Notes: a model not told the origin generated them from the letters alone. Counted from the first letter of the stretch, positions 48,797-60,258 are shown. The stretch: DNA of 64,000 bases from Lamellibrachia columna (GCA_963662155.1 OY759263.1:3631041-3695040), one strand, 5' to 3'. A program made the numbers and translations.

Positions 48797-51700
48797 CTGC
48801 AGGCAACAAGTACAGTCGGAAACAATGGAACGTTAATTCATGCGCAACATGTTTTCAAACAGAGATTGAACAATCATTTGAAAACAGAAACATTGCAACT
48901 GGTTGTCCTGCACTGATAAATATTACCACACCCCTTAAGAGTGCGACATTTTAATGCACAATATTTGTTATGCGAAGTCAACAGTTGCCCAATGTGCAAG
49001 GAGCTGCTCCACTGACTACCAGACTTGAGTTGTATCTGTTTGTCACAAGTCACACACCTTGTACTTGAGAGAGATCTGCTGAGTGGCCCATGTTGCGTAC
49101 TTCATGGCATCTTTCTTTGACTTGGCGTTTGCTTTCTGTGATGATGCTATTGTACTGGCCGTCTGAAACAATGCAAGGCCAGTAGTCATGTGACATTCAC
49201 AGAGCTGCACCAACCTGGCCATGCTTAAGATAAGAGTTAAAAGTCAATCCTCAAAAATTGAGCCGTCTAGTATCCACTACGACATGCTTGCTTATTTGTA
49301 CAAATTTAGTGATATCATCAGACAAATTATTCAATTAATTTTGTCCGGATCAAATAAAAATTCAGAGAAAAAAATTGCAAAAGTGGCCAGGCTCTATATA
49401 AGTACTGCAACATGCTATGATATTCGCAAGTTACGATCAAAATCGATTCTTTAGATGATTTTTAACAAAAGCATGCACTCTTTTATTACGAGATAATCTT
49501 GGTAATGGTGACGGGTGGTTTTGTGGGAAGTCCAAGGAAAATTTAATTCATATACCGTATTCGACGTATTAAGTGTACACCCCTTTTTTAATCAGCACGA
49601 TCCATAATTACTTTAATTTGATTAGTGTGGAAAACTGAAGTGTCGCCATCTGGTGTTAAACAATTGGCACAACTTTTCAGTTGTTCTACACTAATCACCA
49701 AATGACACCACTAGTGTTAATCAGTTACCTTATTGCCTAGAGAACAAATGTTGGTGCACTCTTATAAGAACAGATTCTTTCACATTTTTCCATGGCCCAA
49801 TTTTTTTCAAGCATACTGTACGCTTGTTAGGTAGAATACAATATGTCAAAAATATGTATTTATTATAATAAACAATAAATAAAATTGTGCAATGATGTCG
49901 TTTTGCTGAGCAAATAGTAATATATTTTATAAAAATTTTATTTTTATCAGTTTACATAAAAAAATATAGCTGCACATTTTGCTCCCAATATAAGTAACCC
50001 TTACCAACTACAGCCACATATTTCTACAATGCTTTTATAAGAGAGAGCATGGGTTTGTTTAACATTACTAAAAAAACTTTATTGCATTAAAATGCCACAT
50101 GACCATGCAAGTTTGTTACTAAAATGTAACCATTTGTAATTATAATTTAGACTATCAAGGTAGTGGTTTACAAGGAAATCTTTGTTGAACTCACAGCATC
50201 TTAATTTCATAGGCCATGCCATACTGTTAGATAACCCTATGCCACCAGTGTGGTATTCTGGCAATATTTGCTTGCCAAATGAAAATATATTTGTATAAAC
50301 CTATTCCTATAGCCATGCTATTTGTATCAGAACTCACTTATGTAACATATTCTGCCTTCGTTTACTAAACTAGTCTTCTTTCTGGCAAAGTAACATGCTT
50401 TGGTTCTGTATTTGCAGCCCCCCTTAATATGTCCCTTGTAGTCTCAGTTACCCTGATTTCACAGAACTGTGCACGCACATATTGGTCATGAAGGTTATCA
50501 TGTCAGCCTTCAGTCAACCAGAGAAATTACTGGAATCTCCCACTTTTAGAACACATTCTCAGTAAACCACTGGCATGATATTCTTGATTTTAGTTGCATG
50601 TGATTAGTTTTTATTATCTCTTAGGTGCATAGCCCCAAAACCATGACTTTTGTTTCACATTAAAATATTTGATGTCAAATCAAGTGTTTATTTTCTATAG
50701 ACTGTTTGTGCCACTTATACGTCTATCAGCACACTGTTGCTCACGAAAAAGAGCTAATTGAGAGTGACAAACTTGTTTTAATAGAAGTCATTGACCCTTT
50801 TTTTATTTACTTATAATTTTATTTTAAATATTATAGAAACTAGAGCATTTCTCATCTGTACTCAAATAGGTGTGTGCACAATGGTTGGAGTCCGAGTGGC
50901 TGAAGTTACAGCATATTTATAGTTTTGTTAATATTAATAAGCCATGTGTGGCAATGAATAAAGATTAGGGTACCTTAATTTAGCCTAAATGCTAAAGCTA
51001 TTGAAACACGAACACCATAACGATTTCTTGTTTTACAGTCTTTCTGCAAAATATTTCTCTAAAAGCAACTTTTCTAACAATTTATTTGTACTCATTCAAT
51101 TCAATAACTGGTGGTTATTTAGAACATTGTACAAAACACGCAATCATTGATAGTGGATGAATTCACATAGCAACCTAGAAAACATGTTTTGAAGAATATT
51201 CAAGAACACTACCATAAATTCAAGAACATTTAAGGGTACTTGAGTCACAAAGTCAAATTCAAGAACACCTTGCGAGAGGAGATGGGACCACATGGTGATG
51301 ATGATGGTGATGATGACTAGTTCAGGATGATTTAAATATACATTTACACAACAATGAGACAAAGACAGTGAGTGATACTGCACCATCAAGGTGACACGGT
51401 GAGGCACCTAGACACCCCTGCATCAAGGTGACCCGGTGAGGCACCTAGACACCCCTGCAGAAGCACTCGCCCACAGACACAGTCAGTGATGCTGCACCAT
51501 CAAGGTGACACGGTGAACCCCCGTAGACACCCCTGCATCAAGGTGACACGACGAGGCACCTAGACACCCCTGCAGAAGCACTGGCCCACAGACACAGTCA
51601 GTGATACTGCACTATCAAGGTGACACGGTGAGGCACCTAGACACTCCTGCAGAAGCACTTGCCCACAGACACAGTCAGTGATACTGCACCATCAAGGTGA

Positions 51701-54700
51701 CACGGTGAGGCACCTAGACACCCCTGCATCAAGGTGACACGATGAGGCACCTAGACATCCCTGCACAAGCACTGGCCCACAGACACAGTCAGTGATACTG
51801 CACCATCAAGGTGACACGGTGAGGCACCTAGACACCCCTGCATCAAGGTGACACGATGAGGCACCTAGACATCCCTGCAGAAGCACTGGCCCACAGACAC
51901 AGTCAGTGATACTGCACCATCAAGGTGACACGGTGAGGCACCTAGACACCCCTGCATCAAGGTGACACGATGAGGCACCTAGACATCCCTGCAGAAGCAC
52001 TGGCCCACAGACACAGTCAGTGATACTGCACCATCAAGGTGACACGGTGAGGCACCTAGACACCCCTGCATCAAGGTGACACGATGAGGCACCTAGACAT
52101 CCCTGCAGAAGCACTGGCCCACAGACACAGTCAGTGATACTGCACCATCAAGGTGACACGGTGAGGCACCTAGACACCCCTGCATCAAGGTGACACGATG
52201 AGGTACCTAGACATCCCTGCACAAGCACTGGCCCACAGACACAGTCAGTGATACTGCACCATCAAGGTGACACGGTGAGGCACCTAGACACCCCTGCATC
52301 AAGGTGACACGATGAGGCACCTAGACATCCCTGCACAAGCACTGGCCCACAGACACAGTCAGTGATACTGCACCATCAAGGTGACACGGTGAGGCACCTA
52401 GACACCCCTGCATCAAGGTGACACAATGAGGCACCTAGACATCCCTGCAGAAGCACTGGCCCACAGACACAGTCAGTAATACTGCACCATCAAGGTGACA
52501 CGATGAGGCACCTAGACACCCCTGCAGAAGCACTGGCCCACAGACATACTGTGACTCACCAGTAACAGTCCAAACAGGGCACGCATGTTGGAGGGGTTGA
52601 GTTTGATCGCCTGGGCGAAGTACTTGCATGCACACTCCATGTTGTCTTGACCCCCCTGGGTGTACTTCACCTGCAAATCAGACCACATTAGATCCGTTCT
52701 GTAGCTATTCAACAAACCCCTCTCATCATGACATCGTTCAGGCAAATTTAGTAGAAAAGACGGCACAAGAGAAGGGAACCAATATATTTGATGACGTCAT
52801 GGGAACAGATGTGAAGATCAGGTGCCCTTTGTCAACAGGCACACAAAAAGGGAAGAAACTTATTTTGCTGTCGGCAATGCCAAATGTGGATGACTGTTAT
52901 GGACAAAATGTAACATTACATATACAGTTATAGTCAAATACGGTTCATGTTTCACAATACCATTGACTTAACAATATAAAATAATATTTTAAAAGAACTA
53001 CTATTACCACTACTTTCAGAAGTTGACATCGCACTGTGTGGGACTTCCCATAATTAATCTTCATCAAATGGAACATAGGTATATAAAGTTTTTTAGTTTA
53101 TTTTCACATACCATTCACTGAACAAGAGACTAAAATATTTGTGTCCCTGTAGAAGCCTCACCTCAGCAAACTTCTGGTGGAAGAGATGATTGCGAGGGTT
53201 AGATAGGATGAGTTCCTCGATACAGAACGCAGCCTTGCCGTAGTCCTGCTCTGAGAGATACAGGTCACACAACTCCATCCAACTGTCCGTGTCACTCATG
53301 AAACTACAAGAGAAAACAGTTAGTGCAGTGACAGAGAAAGTCGTACTGCAAAAGTCTGTTTAAACTTGGAGAACAAAAAGTTACAGTTAGAGGATCGCAG
53401 CTGTCTAGGCTTACTTGTGTGAGCATTAGATGTGTCTATACGGAACTGTGCAGATGTTCTACAGGCTAACCAACACTCAAATTGTTTAATAAATTTTGAT
53501 AGTGAATATTTAATTACCAACATTACATTAAATATCAGTAAGCGTTATTGTCGGTACAATGCATTCTTTGCTGACATAATCTGTTAAATATTTGCCGACT
53601 AGGATAGAGCATGCATCATCTTGTGAAAACAAAATAGTTCCGCTAACGGTTTATCGACAAATGATTATTAAAGTCTTAACTGGTGGTAGCCTCTAATGAT
53701 TTTATAGTATAATTACACCTATCTTTAAAAAACACACAATAATATTTATCTTTACATCTATTATAATCTTTGGATTCTTTGCTCGTATATTAAAAATCAT
53801 ATTTTTCCACATTTTGTGATAAAATGCTACCCGGTCGACCAGTATGACCAACTGTGATGTGGTAGTTATGTAAGAAAAGAACCCACTCTTTGAGGTAGTT
53901 GTTAAGTTCTTTGATGGCCTCTGCTATCTTGTTCTGTTCTTTCAGCACCGACACGACACGCTTGCGCACCAGCTGAACAAACAAGTAGAACACGGATGCC
54001 AACGAGTACAACACGGATGCCAACAAGTGTCATCATTTAACAGTCGCTCAGTCTTGTGCGAGGCAGTTGGTAGAATTAACTGAGCCGCGTCATGGTCGCT
54101 TCTGCCATGACTTGTGGTTGGGTGGACTCCACAGCGGGTGACATGTTTACCGTGTGGGATATTTGACTTCCTGTGGCATAGGCACCAGGCAGAAGGGACC
54201 AACAGCTTTTATTCTCTTCCGAAAGACACGCGGGATAAACAAAGTTGACTATGCTTTGAAAGAGCAGCGTAGTACACTCGAAACTCAACCCAGACAGTCA
54301 AGACCTATAAAGACCACACGTGGGTGATTACAGGTAAAATGCTGTATTTGCAATTCATTTTAGTTTTAAAATTTATTGATTTTGCATAATTGCAACAATT
54401 ACATCAATGAAGATTTATTACAGTATTTTTTTACATCACAAAGTTTCACTGAAGAAAAAAATTATAAAAAGTGCTATCTCAAACAAGACCTATTTATAAC
54501 ACTTGCTTACATGTTCAAAGGAATATTCATAACAACTGCACCAGAAAAATACCTTTGTTTAAGCAAACTAATCACAATTTGGTTGCAGCCATTTCACCAA
54601 ATACTGAATAAACTTTTTGAATATACAGTTGGTCCAGCTGGTAGAGCATCTGTAATTGATATAGTGTATCGGATTTGAAAATGTTAGAAGTGTAATTGTA

Positions 54701-57700
54701 ATGAATGAAAAGTAACTGCAATTAATTTGTGTAATTGGACCTAGTCCCAATTCTGCATGCAAGCACGCATTATTACAGTATAATCAGCATAAAACTTCAA
54801 ACAGTTTTTACCAGCCTGCCACAGTATAATAATTAAGCAATTTAAATATTACGCTATTTGTTGGGTCATCCTTGAGCATTTCTTGGTATATTTCCATGGC
54901 ACCTTCATAGCTGAAATGTGAGGGAAAATAACAACAGTTGAATCAGAACATTTCCACAGTGATTTGAAACTTTGTACAGCAGAAACACTTTGGTCTATAA
55001 TGCAAATGATAAATATTAAACAACTATTCAAGTTTGGTAATAATGACAACAATCTGAAAATCATATAATTTTTCTTTCTAACTTATGCATTCCCAAACCT
55101 ACAATCTTAGTCAAACAGTTCTGCCATGATCAAGTAAACTTACTGTTTACAGAAAAGAAAAACTCATCTTTCCAGCCTGTGTACAATGGTGAAAAATGTC
55201 AACAACAAGTGTTGTAACAATGAAACATTTAAACAACATGAACAATGAAACATTTTTATTGTAATTGTGTTTAATGTGTTACTTTCCTGCACCATCGTTA
55301 CACGAAAGTATTTAATTACCTTGGTTTTGTCTCAATTTGACAAGCAATAACAGTGGTTGGCCAAAATATCAACAATGTCTATGACTTTCAGACTCAAATT
55401 CAAGCACATCAACAGACTGCATACAATGGCACATACATTGACCTTCATTATTTCTCAAACAATCAGCTGGTACGTCACTTTATATCTAATTATGTTTATT
55501 GGTTTACATATTCATTCAATCAAAAACATTAGACAATAGCCAGTTACAAAATATATTCTACGCCCCCAAAAAATCTTGTTTTCTATACAATGACATGATT
55601 GTTGCTAGTGAGTTGCACTAGATGAATCACATCAAACAAAGAAACTGTACACCAAGATAACAACTCACTCGTCTTCTGACTCGAGTAGAAGTCCCTCCAA
55701 TCTGTGCACCCGACAGCTAGAGGGGAACTGTCTCTTCAGTGCCGTGACACACGTCTACAACACAGATGTAAGCTGGAGCGTCTCGTCAATTATAAGCTGG
55801 AGGTGTTGTCAGTTAGTATTGTTCCGATTGATTGATTTTGTTGATGATTCGTAATTCATTGGTTCATGCTTCCGATCAATTGATCGATTACATTCTTATG
55901 TGATCAATCATAAAAAAAATTCATGCTAAATTTTTTTCCTGTTCCCGAGTTATCTGAACTCGCCAGGAATCTTGTGTGCAACAAACAGTGATGCCACCTC
56001 GCAGTCTGGATAATCACGGCTGCACCTGGGATAGTAATCAAGTAAGCCGGCTGCTGTCAACAAACTATCCGACTATATAAATGACCCCTCGTCAATGACC
56101 ACCCCTAAAACGATACTAACATTAGGTTAATATGAATTTTACCTGTGATGACCGACCAAAATAGGCGACATCACCCTTTATGTTACAATCACACTTGACG
56201 TCCACAATTTATAGGCACAAACTGATCATATAAACGATTGGCCAAACCAATGATCGATTATGAAAATCAAACAGCCAGTACATACCTCGGCCAGGCTGCG
56301 TTGGTGGCAGTCGCAGGCTGCTATACACACTTGCTCATAGACAATCCACACTGGACAACAGTGAACATTTACAGAGCTTAGAATACATATCCACGCAATG
56401 CACAGAAATGTGGTACATGGTGAGGATTAGATACAGATACAAATAGACAAGTAAGAATCACTTGCAATCAAAATATTACAACTCTGGCCAAACTGAAAAG
56501 ATCTATAGTAAATGTATATATATATACTATACATAACAATAATACTACACAGAAATGAATACATAATGTGTAATATTATCATGTACTGTGAATGTTTCGA
56601 TCCTTGTAGGAATGAAGGATGTATTTTTTAAATATGGAAAATCCGGCTGGGTCGGACTGTATTAGCGATGCAAGTTACAGTACTTATCTAATCTATGCTA
56701 ATTCGATATAAAAAATTGTGACAAGCTACTTCTTCCTTGCCAGCGACAGATCGCTGCCAAGGCAAAAGCGAAGTCCGCACATGCAAGGGAAACCCCTGGC
56801 ATTTGTAAGTTGTAATATGGATGCCTACTGGATAATTCAAATTTAATGACATCAGTATATTGGCCCATTCTTGGTGAATACCAGGGAAACACCAAAGCAA
56901 AGATGGCAGACGAAGTTGCGAGAAGAGTTCGAAATTTTTTCATACTGGTGATATTAATGCGGCAGACAATATGACTGACAATATAATGTGTTATTTGTGA
57001 ACTTTGTAGGCTTCGATCTGGAGTGAATTGAGAACGCCATAGATTTTTGCCTGTGCCAGGCCCAGGGCAGTACGTGTGAGATATCTGCATCAAGCATATT
57101 GTGACTGTCAACAATTGTAACTGTTTCGCAAATAAAATTCACATTGAAATGTTTACTCAATTCATTACTTTATTTTATTGGTCTGCTAGTTATGAGAAAT
57201 GAATGACAATATTTAGTATTTACTCCCTCTCTTGCGGCAAGGCACCAGGATGTGACAGCATACCGCCAGAAGTGATCAAGTGTGCGAAGCCCGCCTTACT
57301 ACAGCACCTGGTTCAACTGCTCTGTCTCTGCTGGAATGAAGGAGCAGTCCCTCAAGAAATGCAGGATGCTACAATAGTCACCTTGTACAAAAACAAAGGC
57401 GACCGCAGTGACTGCAACAACTATAGGGGCATATCATTATTGAGCATTGTGGGGAAGGCCTTCGCTCGGGTCCTGCTAATCAGACTTCAGAAACTTGCCT
57501 CTTCTAAGTACGCCGGCTCCAGGAAAAGTGCAGAGAACAGGGAATGTCCCTCTAAGTGGCGTTCATTGACTTAACCAAGGCCTTCAATCTTGTCAGCAGG
57601 AAGGGACTCTTCCGCCTACTGGAGAAAATACAGAGGTATACGTCAGGGAGATGATGTTTGCGGATGATGCAGCACTCACAGCCCACTCAGGAGAGGCCCT

Positions 57701-60186
57701 CCAGAGGCTGGTCAATCGCTTTGCACACACCTGCAGAGTTTGGACTCGCAATCAGCCTGAAGAAGATGAACCTCATTGCGCGGGAAGCCAGCCAAGTCCC
57801 CTCCGTCAAGATCAATGACTACACCCTGGAGGTAGTAGAAGACTTCACCTACCTCAGGTCAAAAATCTCCAACAACCTTTCGCTGGACACTGAGATAAAC
57901 AGGCACATTGGAAAAGCCGCATGCACTACGGCCAAGCTGACCAAAAGAGTATGAGAAAATAAGATGCTCACCGAGAACACCAAGATGAGAATCTACCAGG
58001 CCTGTGTGTTGAGCACCCTCCTCTATGGCAGCAAATCGTGGACCACATATATGTGCCAGGAGCACCGCCTCAACACTTTCTACATGCGGTGCCTCAAGCG
58101 TATCCTCAGCATCACCTGGCAGGACAGTATCCCCTACAGCGACATGTTGGACCGTGCTAGGATCCGCAGCATGCATTCACTGCTGAGCCAGAGACGCCTG
58201 CGCTGGTTGGGCCATGTACGGCGCATGGAGGATGGTCGCTTGCCGAAAGACATCCTCTATGGACAACTCACCAGTGGCGCGAGGCCAGTGGGACGCCCAG
58301 CCCTCAGATTCAATGACACCTGCAGTCATGACATGAAGGCCTGTAACATCAGCCCCAAAGACTGGGAAGCAGTGACCGAAGACCACACTGCTTGGCATCA
58401 GGCAACACGCAGAGGCATTGAAAGAGTAGATGAAAAGAAACACCAGCATGCGGCTGATAAGAGGATGCGGCGAAAACAAAAAGCAGCACTACCACCACTG
58501 TCATCCTGTTTCGTCTGCGGCAAGGACTGCCACTCAAGAATCGACCTTCACAGCCACAGTGGACGCTACAAAAATTTGACATGTTGACAACGGGGCGCAT
58601 CAGCATTGTCTCTTTGAGACTACTCTCTGCCTACTATATTTATTAAATTATTATTTATTCTAATTTAAAGCAGTGTCTGTTTTAGTTTTACACACATAAA
58701 CTTTGTGCGTTATTATGTATACTTATAATTTGTACATTTTTGTGGGGCCAGTTCAAACTCACCTGGGCCGGTACAAAATAGAACTGGGCCAGTTAAACAA
58801 ATCTGGGCCAGTTAATTTTTAGCTAATTTCAGACACTGAAATATGCCAGTTTTTTTTTGTACCTTCAAAACACATCGCAGTCAAGAAATATAAATACACA
58901 AATGTACCAAGTTCAACTTACGTTCATCCCCAAGTTTATAACTGAAGTCAGCAAGCACATCTTGCCACATCTCAACAACCTCTTCACTGTTTCGCATTCG
59001 ATCTTCACGGAATTCTGACAGCTTTTCTCGAGCTTCTACAAATGTTAAACTAACAATGTTACCAAAATAGATATTTTATGAATCTATGACTCAAAACATC
59101 AAAGTGATCTAGTAGCTACACTACCCTAACTAACTTTTTTTTACAACACATTTGATTGACCAATGCAACAACTAGGACCAAGTTCAACTCCAAGGTTGTA
59201 TGGGTGGATCAACCAGGGCAGATTACAATATCAGCACTGGATAATGAAGGTTTGGTATAGAGTAATAATCACTCCTAACTGTGATTAGGCCAAATAACAG
59301 TTTCTGGAGTCCTGTTTAACCCTGGTTTACTGAAAAAATTAGATAAGAATGTTGTTTTGCAGCATAAAAAGAAGGTAGTTAACAGGACACAACATCAGGA
59401 CTTGTTCACGTGCATAAAGATTCGGACAGCGTAAATGTGAATTATTTTTAGGTATCATCATCTTGAATACGTTTCCAGACAGCCGAGATTTTAATTGTTT
59501 TAAGTGTCTCAATACATTTAGCCAGTATGATACTAGTTTTTATTTTTTCCTGACCGACCTGTTTTTTAGTTAGAAAAACATGCGTAAACCAACGAGTAAA
59601 ACACCTAAACATTTTCTTTCAGTATGTAATTGGAAAGATAGAAACAATATTTTGATTTTATGAAATTAGTAGTAGTAATAGTAGTAGCATGGTCTATGCC
59701 ATGGCATGAGGATTGACGCTGACTGTAGTCTTGCTTTAGCATACTAAAGCCAGTATAGACATAGCCTAGGCATAGGCCATATCATTACTACCATTAGGCT
59801 TAGCCGAGCCCCGAGGACTGTCTGGTGTTGGCCAGTATTCAGCACAAGACTCCATGTTATTTCAACGAACAGATCACGCACATTTGCAGTGAAAATGCAC
59901 AACAAACACGGCACTATTTATTCTACTTGGGCTGTGTTAACATAGACCCACGCAGCCAACTACTACCAGTACTACGGTCCACGCCAACGCCGCTGTCACA
60001 AATTGATGGCTTGTCAACAAGCCTTGAAAGTTGCGCGGAAGATGCAATCATACATGTAGTGTATGCACGGCAATAGCACGCGATAAATGCCGCTACAGTA
60101 GCAATTCTATCCATTGCATATACGAAGTACATCAGGACATTTTCACAAATAAAAACCTCACCCTCCCAAGTCATGGAGGACGCCAT
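48710..60186 (-). CDS. EMC2: ER membrane protein complex subunit 2, complete ten-exon gene
   Basis: EMC2 (TTC35) is the cytosolic tetratricopeptide-repeat subunit of the ER membrane protein complex, which inserts tail-anchored and multi-pass membrane proteins. Coding exons on the minus strand are 60186-60162, 59035-58922, 56350-56286, 55754-55669, 54910-54853, 53972-53887, 53303-53162, 52670-52560, 49162-49058 and 48796-48710. They sum to 879 nt, 292 residues plus stop, close to the usual 297. All junctions are GT-AG and every phase joins in frame. Family landmarks are T-W-E-E near the start, W-I-V-Y-E-Q at 48-53, D-D-P-T-N at 111-115, D-Y-G-K-A-A-F-C about 165-172, K-Y-T-Q-G-G about 194-199, N-M-R-A-L-F-G-L about 220-227, M-K-Y-A-T-W about 249-254 and D-T-L-Q-I-T-Q at the end. 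The protein appears intact. Introns 2 and 8 hold a retroelement and a minisatellite. The promoter is shared with DNALI1. Confidence 0.96.
49058..49162 (-). CDS. EMC2: EMC2 exon 9
   Basis: Residues 230-264: a Ser/Lys-rich linker (A-K-S-K-K-D) and the helix M-K-Y-A-T-W-A-T-Q-Q-I. The acceptor is TTTCAG and the donor GTGTGT. The preceding intron (3.4 kb) contains the 114 bp minisatellite. Confidence 0.94.
49163..51360. other. EMC2 intron 8, non-repetitive part
   Basis: AT-rich intronic sequence without a recognised gene. It holds a short inverted repeat at 49,620-49,697 and, at 49,551-49,590, an ATACCGTATTCGACGTATTA segment resembling the ends of widespread interspersed repeats that contain ATACCGTATT. 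Short open frames (49,221-49,454 and 50,079-50,264) look random. Confidence 0.5.
49620..49697. repeat. Short inverted repeat, possible MITE remnant
   Basis: GATTAGTGTGGAAAACTGAAG (from 49,620) is matched in reverse complement by the right arm ending at 49,697 (CTGTT or CAGTTGTTCTACACTAATC read on the plus strand). About 20 of 23 positions pair, with a loop near 25 nt. There is no clear target-site duplication. Confidence 0.5.
51371..52555. repeat. Minisatellite, 114 bp unit, in EMC2 intron 8
   Basis: AGTGATACTGCACCATC recurs at about 51,371, 51,485, 51,600, 51,677, 51,791, 51,905, 52,019, 52,133, 52,247, 52,361 and 52,475. The period is 114 bp, with one 77 bp unit. Each 114 bp unit contains a 37 bp segment (CATCAAGGTGACAC, GAGGCACCTAGACA, CCCTGCA) twice plus a 40 bp link with GCACTGGCCCACAGACACAG. 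The 77 bp unit lacks one 37 bp segment. On the transcribed (minus) strand the array starts within about 20 bases of the exon 8 donor. Confidence 0.95.
52560..52670 (-). CDS. EMC2: EMC2 exon 8
   Basis: Residues 193-229: K-Y-T-Q-G-G, then K-Y-F-A-Q-A-I-K-L-N, then N-M-R-A-L-F-G-L, a typical TPR. The donor GTGAGT at 52,559 lies about 15-20 bases from the first copy of the 114 bp minisatellite. Confidence 0.96.
53162..53303 (-). CDS. EMC2: EMC2 exon 7
   Basis: The most conserved exon: D-S-W-M-E-L-C-D-L-Y-L, then Y-G-K-A-A-F-C-I-E-E-L, then N-P-R-N-H-L. It forms one full TPR and the start of the next (residues 145-192). The donor is GTGAGG. Confidence 0.96.
53887..53972 (-). CDS. EMC2: EMC2 exon 6
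   Basis: Residues 117-144 plus two bases: V-R-K-R-V then A-E-A-I-K-E-L-N-N-Y-L-K, a TPR helix equivalent to the family's E-A-I-R-E-L-N-E-Y-L. The donor is GTGGGT; choosing it restores the D-F-M junction with exon 7. Confidence 0.92.
54020..54310. other. Compositionally distinct block in EMC2 intron 5
   Basis: This block is clearly more GC-rich than the intron around it and contains GGGACCAACAGCTTT and TTCCGAAAGACACG segments that look like an interspersed repeat. The minus-strand open frames across it (54,076-54,288 and 53,942-54,202) show no known domain. It is probably an old inserted element; I cannot name it. Confidence 0.35.
54853..54910 (-). CDS. EMC2: EMC2 exon 5
   Basis: Completes D97 and encodes a TPR helix pair start (Y-E-G-A-M-E-I-Y) ending in D-D-P-T-N-S. 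The donor GTAATA is weaker than the others, but the frame and the family match support it. Confidence 0.9.
55669..55754 (-). CDS. EMC2: EMC2 exon 4
   Basis: Residues 69-96 plus two bases. K-R-Q-F-P-S-S and R-V-H-R-L-E-G match the family's R-R-Q-F-P and R-V-K-R-L segments. The donor is GTGAGT. Confidence 0.94.
56286..56350 (-). CDS. EMC2: EMC2 exon 3
   Basis: Encodes the W-I-V-Y-E-Q-V helix and the following Ala/Cys-rich helix up to residue 68. The acceptor is TGTCCAG and the donor GTATGT-like (GTATG). A 2.57 kb intron containing a retroelement precedes it. Confidence 0.93.
56351..57200. other. EMC2 intron 2, part downstream of the retroelement
   Basis: Intronic. It includes a short TATATATA tract near 56,515 and a less AT-rich patch at 56,730-57,110 with overlapping open frames on both strands. 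None has a recognisable domain. A plus-strand ATG at 56,905 in a good context (M-A-D-E-V-A-R-R-V) runs for only 24 codons. Confidence 0.4.
57203..58620 (+). pseudogene. Decayed non-LTR retrotransposon in EMC2 intron 2, antisense to EMC2
   Basis: Plus-strand pieces of one reverse transcriptase ORF occur in order. They are K-A-P-G-C-D-S-I-P-P-E-V (57,235 on), Y-R-G-I-S-L-L-S (about 57,422), a frame-shifted motif A (A-F-I-D-L-T-K-A-F-N, about 57,562), motif C as F-A-D-D-A-A-L-T (about 57,657), a W-T-T-containing thumb region, R-L-R-W-L-G-H-V-R-R-M (58,197), G-R-P-A-L-R-F-N-D (58,291) and a final C-x2-C plus H-S-H zinc-knuckle-like end (about 58,507-58,560). Defects are a frameshift near 57,510-57,570, the loss of the stretch between motifs A and C including motif B, a stop near 57,952, and no endonuclease. 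It differs from the RT fragment at 43.4-44.0 kb. Confidence 0.88.
58621..58921. other. EMC2 intron 2, part next to exon 2
   Basis: Probably the 3' UTR end of the retroelement (AT-rich TTATTAAATTATTATTTATT) followed by intron. A small cluster of GGGCCAGTT repeats lies at 58,744-58,815. Nothing else is recognised. Confidence 0.4.
58922..59035 (-). CDS. EMC2: EMC2 exon 2
   Basis: Residues 9-46 plus one base of codon 47. It encodes the charged N-terminal helix with R-N-S-E-E-V-V and the K-L-G-D-E end that matches the family. The acceptor is TTGTAG and the donor GTAAGT; phase 1 at both ends. Confidence 0.93.
59036..60156. other. EMC2 intron 1
   Basis: Intron without recognised genes. A short stretch of related AGCAT/CTATGCC/TAGGC motifs at 59,680-59,810 looks like a degenerate local repeat. 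The short frames at 59,825-60,076 and on the other strand have no known domain. Confidence 0.4.
60162..60186 (-). CDS. EMC2: EMC2 exon 1
   Basis: Start codon at 60,186-60,184, chosen because M-A-S-S-M-T-W-E followed by E from the split codon matches the family N-terminus. A second ATG at codon 5 is possible but would drop four residues. The donor is GTGAGG at 60,161; the exon ends in phase 1. Confidence 0.9.
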
Positions 60187-60225
60187 GTTGGAAATGACTT
60201 ATCGCGAGAATATACGTGTGATATC

Positions 60226-60237
60226 ACGCATGCGCGA
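60226..60237. promoter_or_regulatory. NRF1-like site
   Basis: CACGCATGCGCG fits the palindromic NRF1 consensus (YGCGCAYGCGCR) with one mismatch on the minus strand. NRF1 sites are common in promoters of housekeeping genes, fitting the EMC2 side. Confidence 0.5.
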
Positions 60238-60243
60238 TCAATT

Positions 60244-60257
60244 GTTACCATAGTGAT
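60244..60257 (+). promoter_or_regulatory. X-box-like RFX site
   Basis: GTTACCATAGTGAT lies 104-117 bp upstream of the DNALI1 ATG. The left half GTTACC and the central AT agree with the RFX X-box consensus (GTNRCC AT RGYAAC); the right half is degenerate. RFX factors control ciliary genes, and X-boxes usually lie about this far upstream. Confidence 0.5.
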
Positions 60258-60258
60258 C

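Noticed and set aside
54076..54288. 70-codon minus-strand frame as an alternative EMC2 exon
   Set aside because: The EMC2 frame joins exon 5 to exon 6 directly with a full family match, and this block has no homologous counterpart in EMC2.
56905..56979. ATG in a good context (M-A-D-E-V-A-R-R-V) on the plus strand within EMC2 intron 2, as a nested gene start
   Set aside because: It runs only 24 codons and no donor or following exon could be identified.
57964..58587. 207-codon plus-strand frame as a functional gene
   Set aside because: It is the C-terminal part of a non-LTR retrotransposon ORF, preceded by stops, a frameshift and an internal deletion, so it is a pseudogene fragment.
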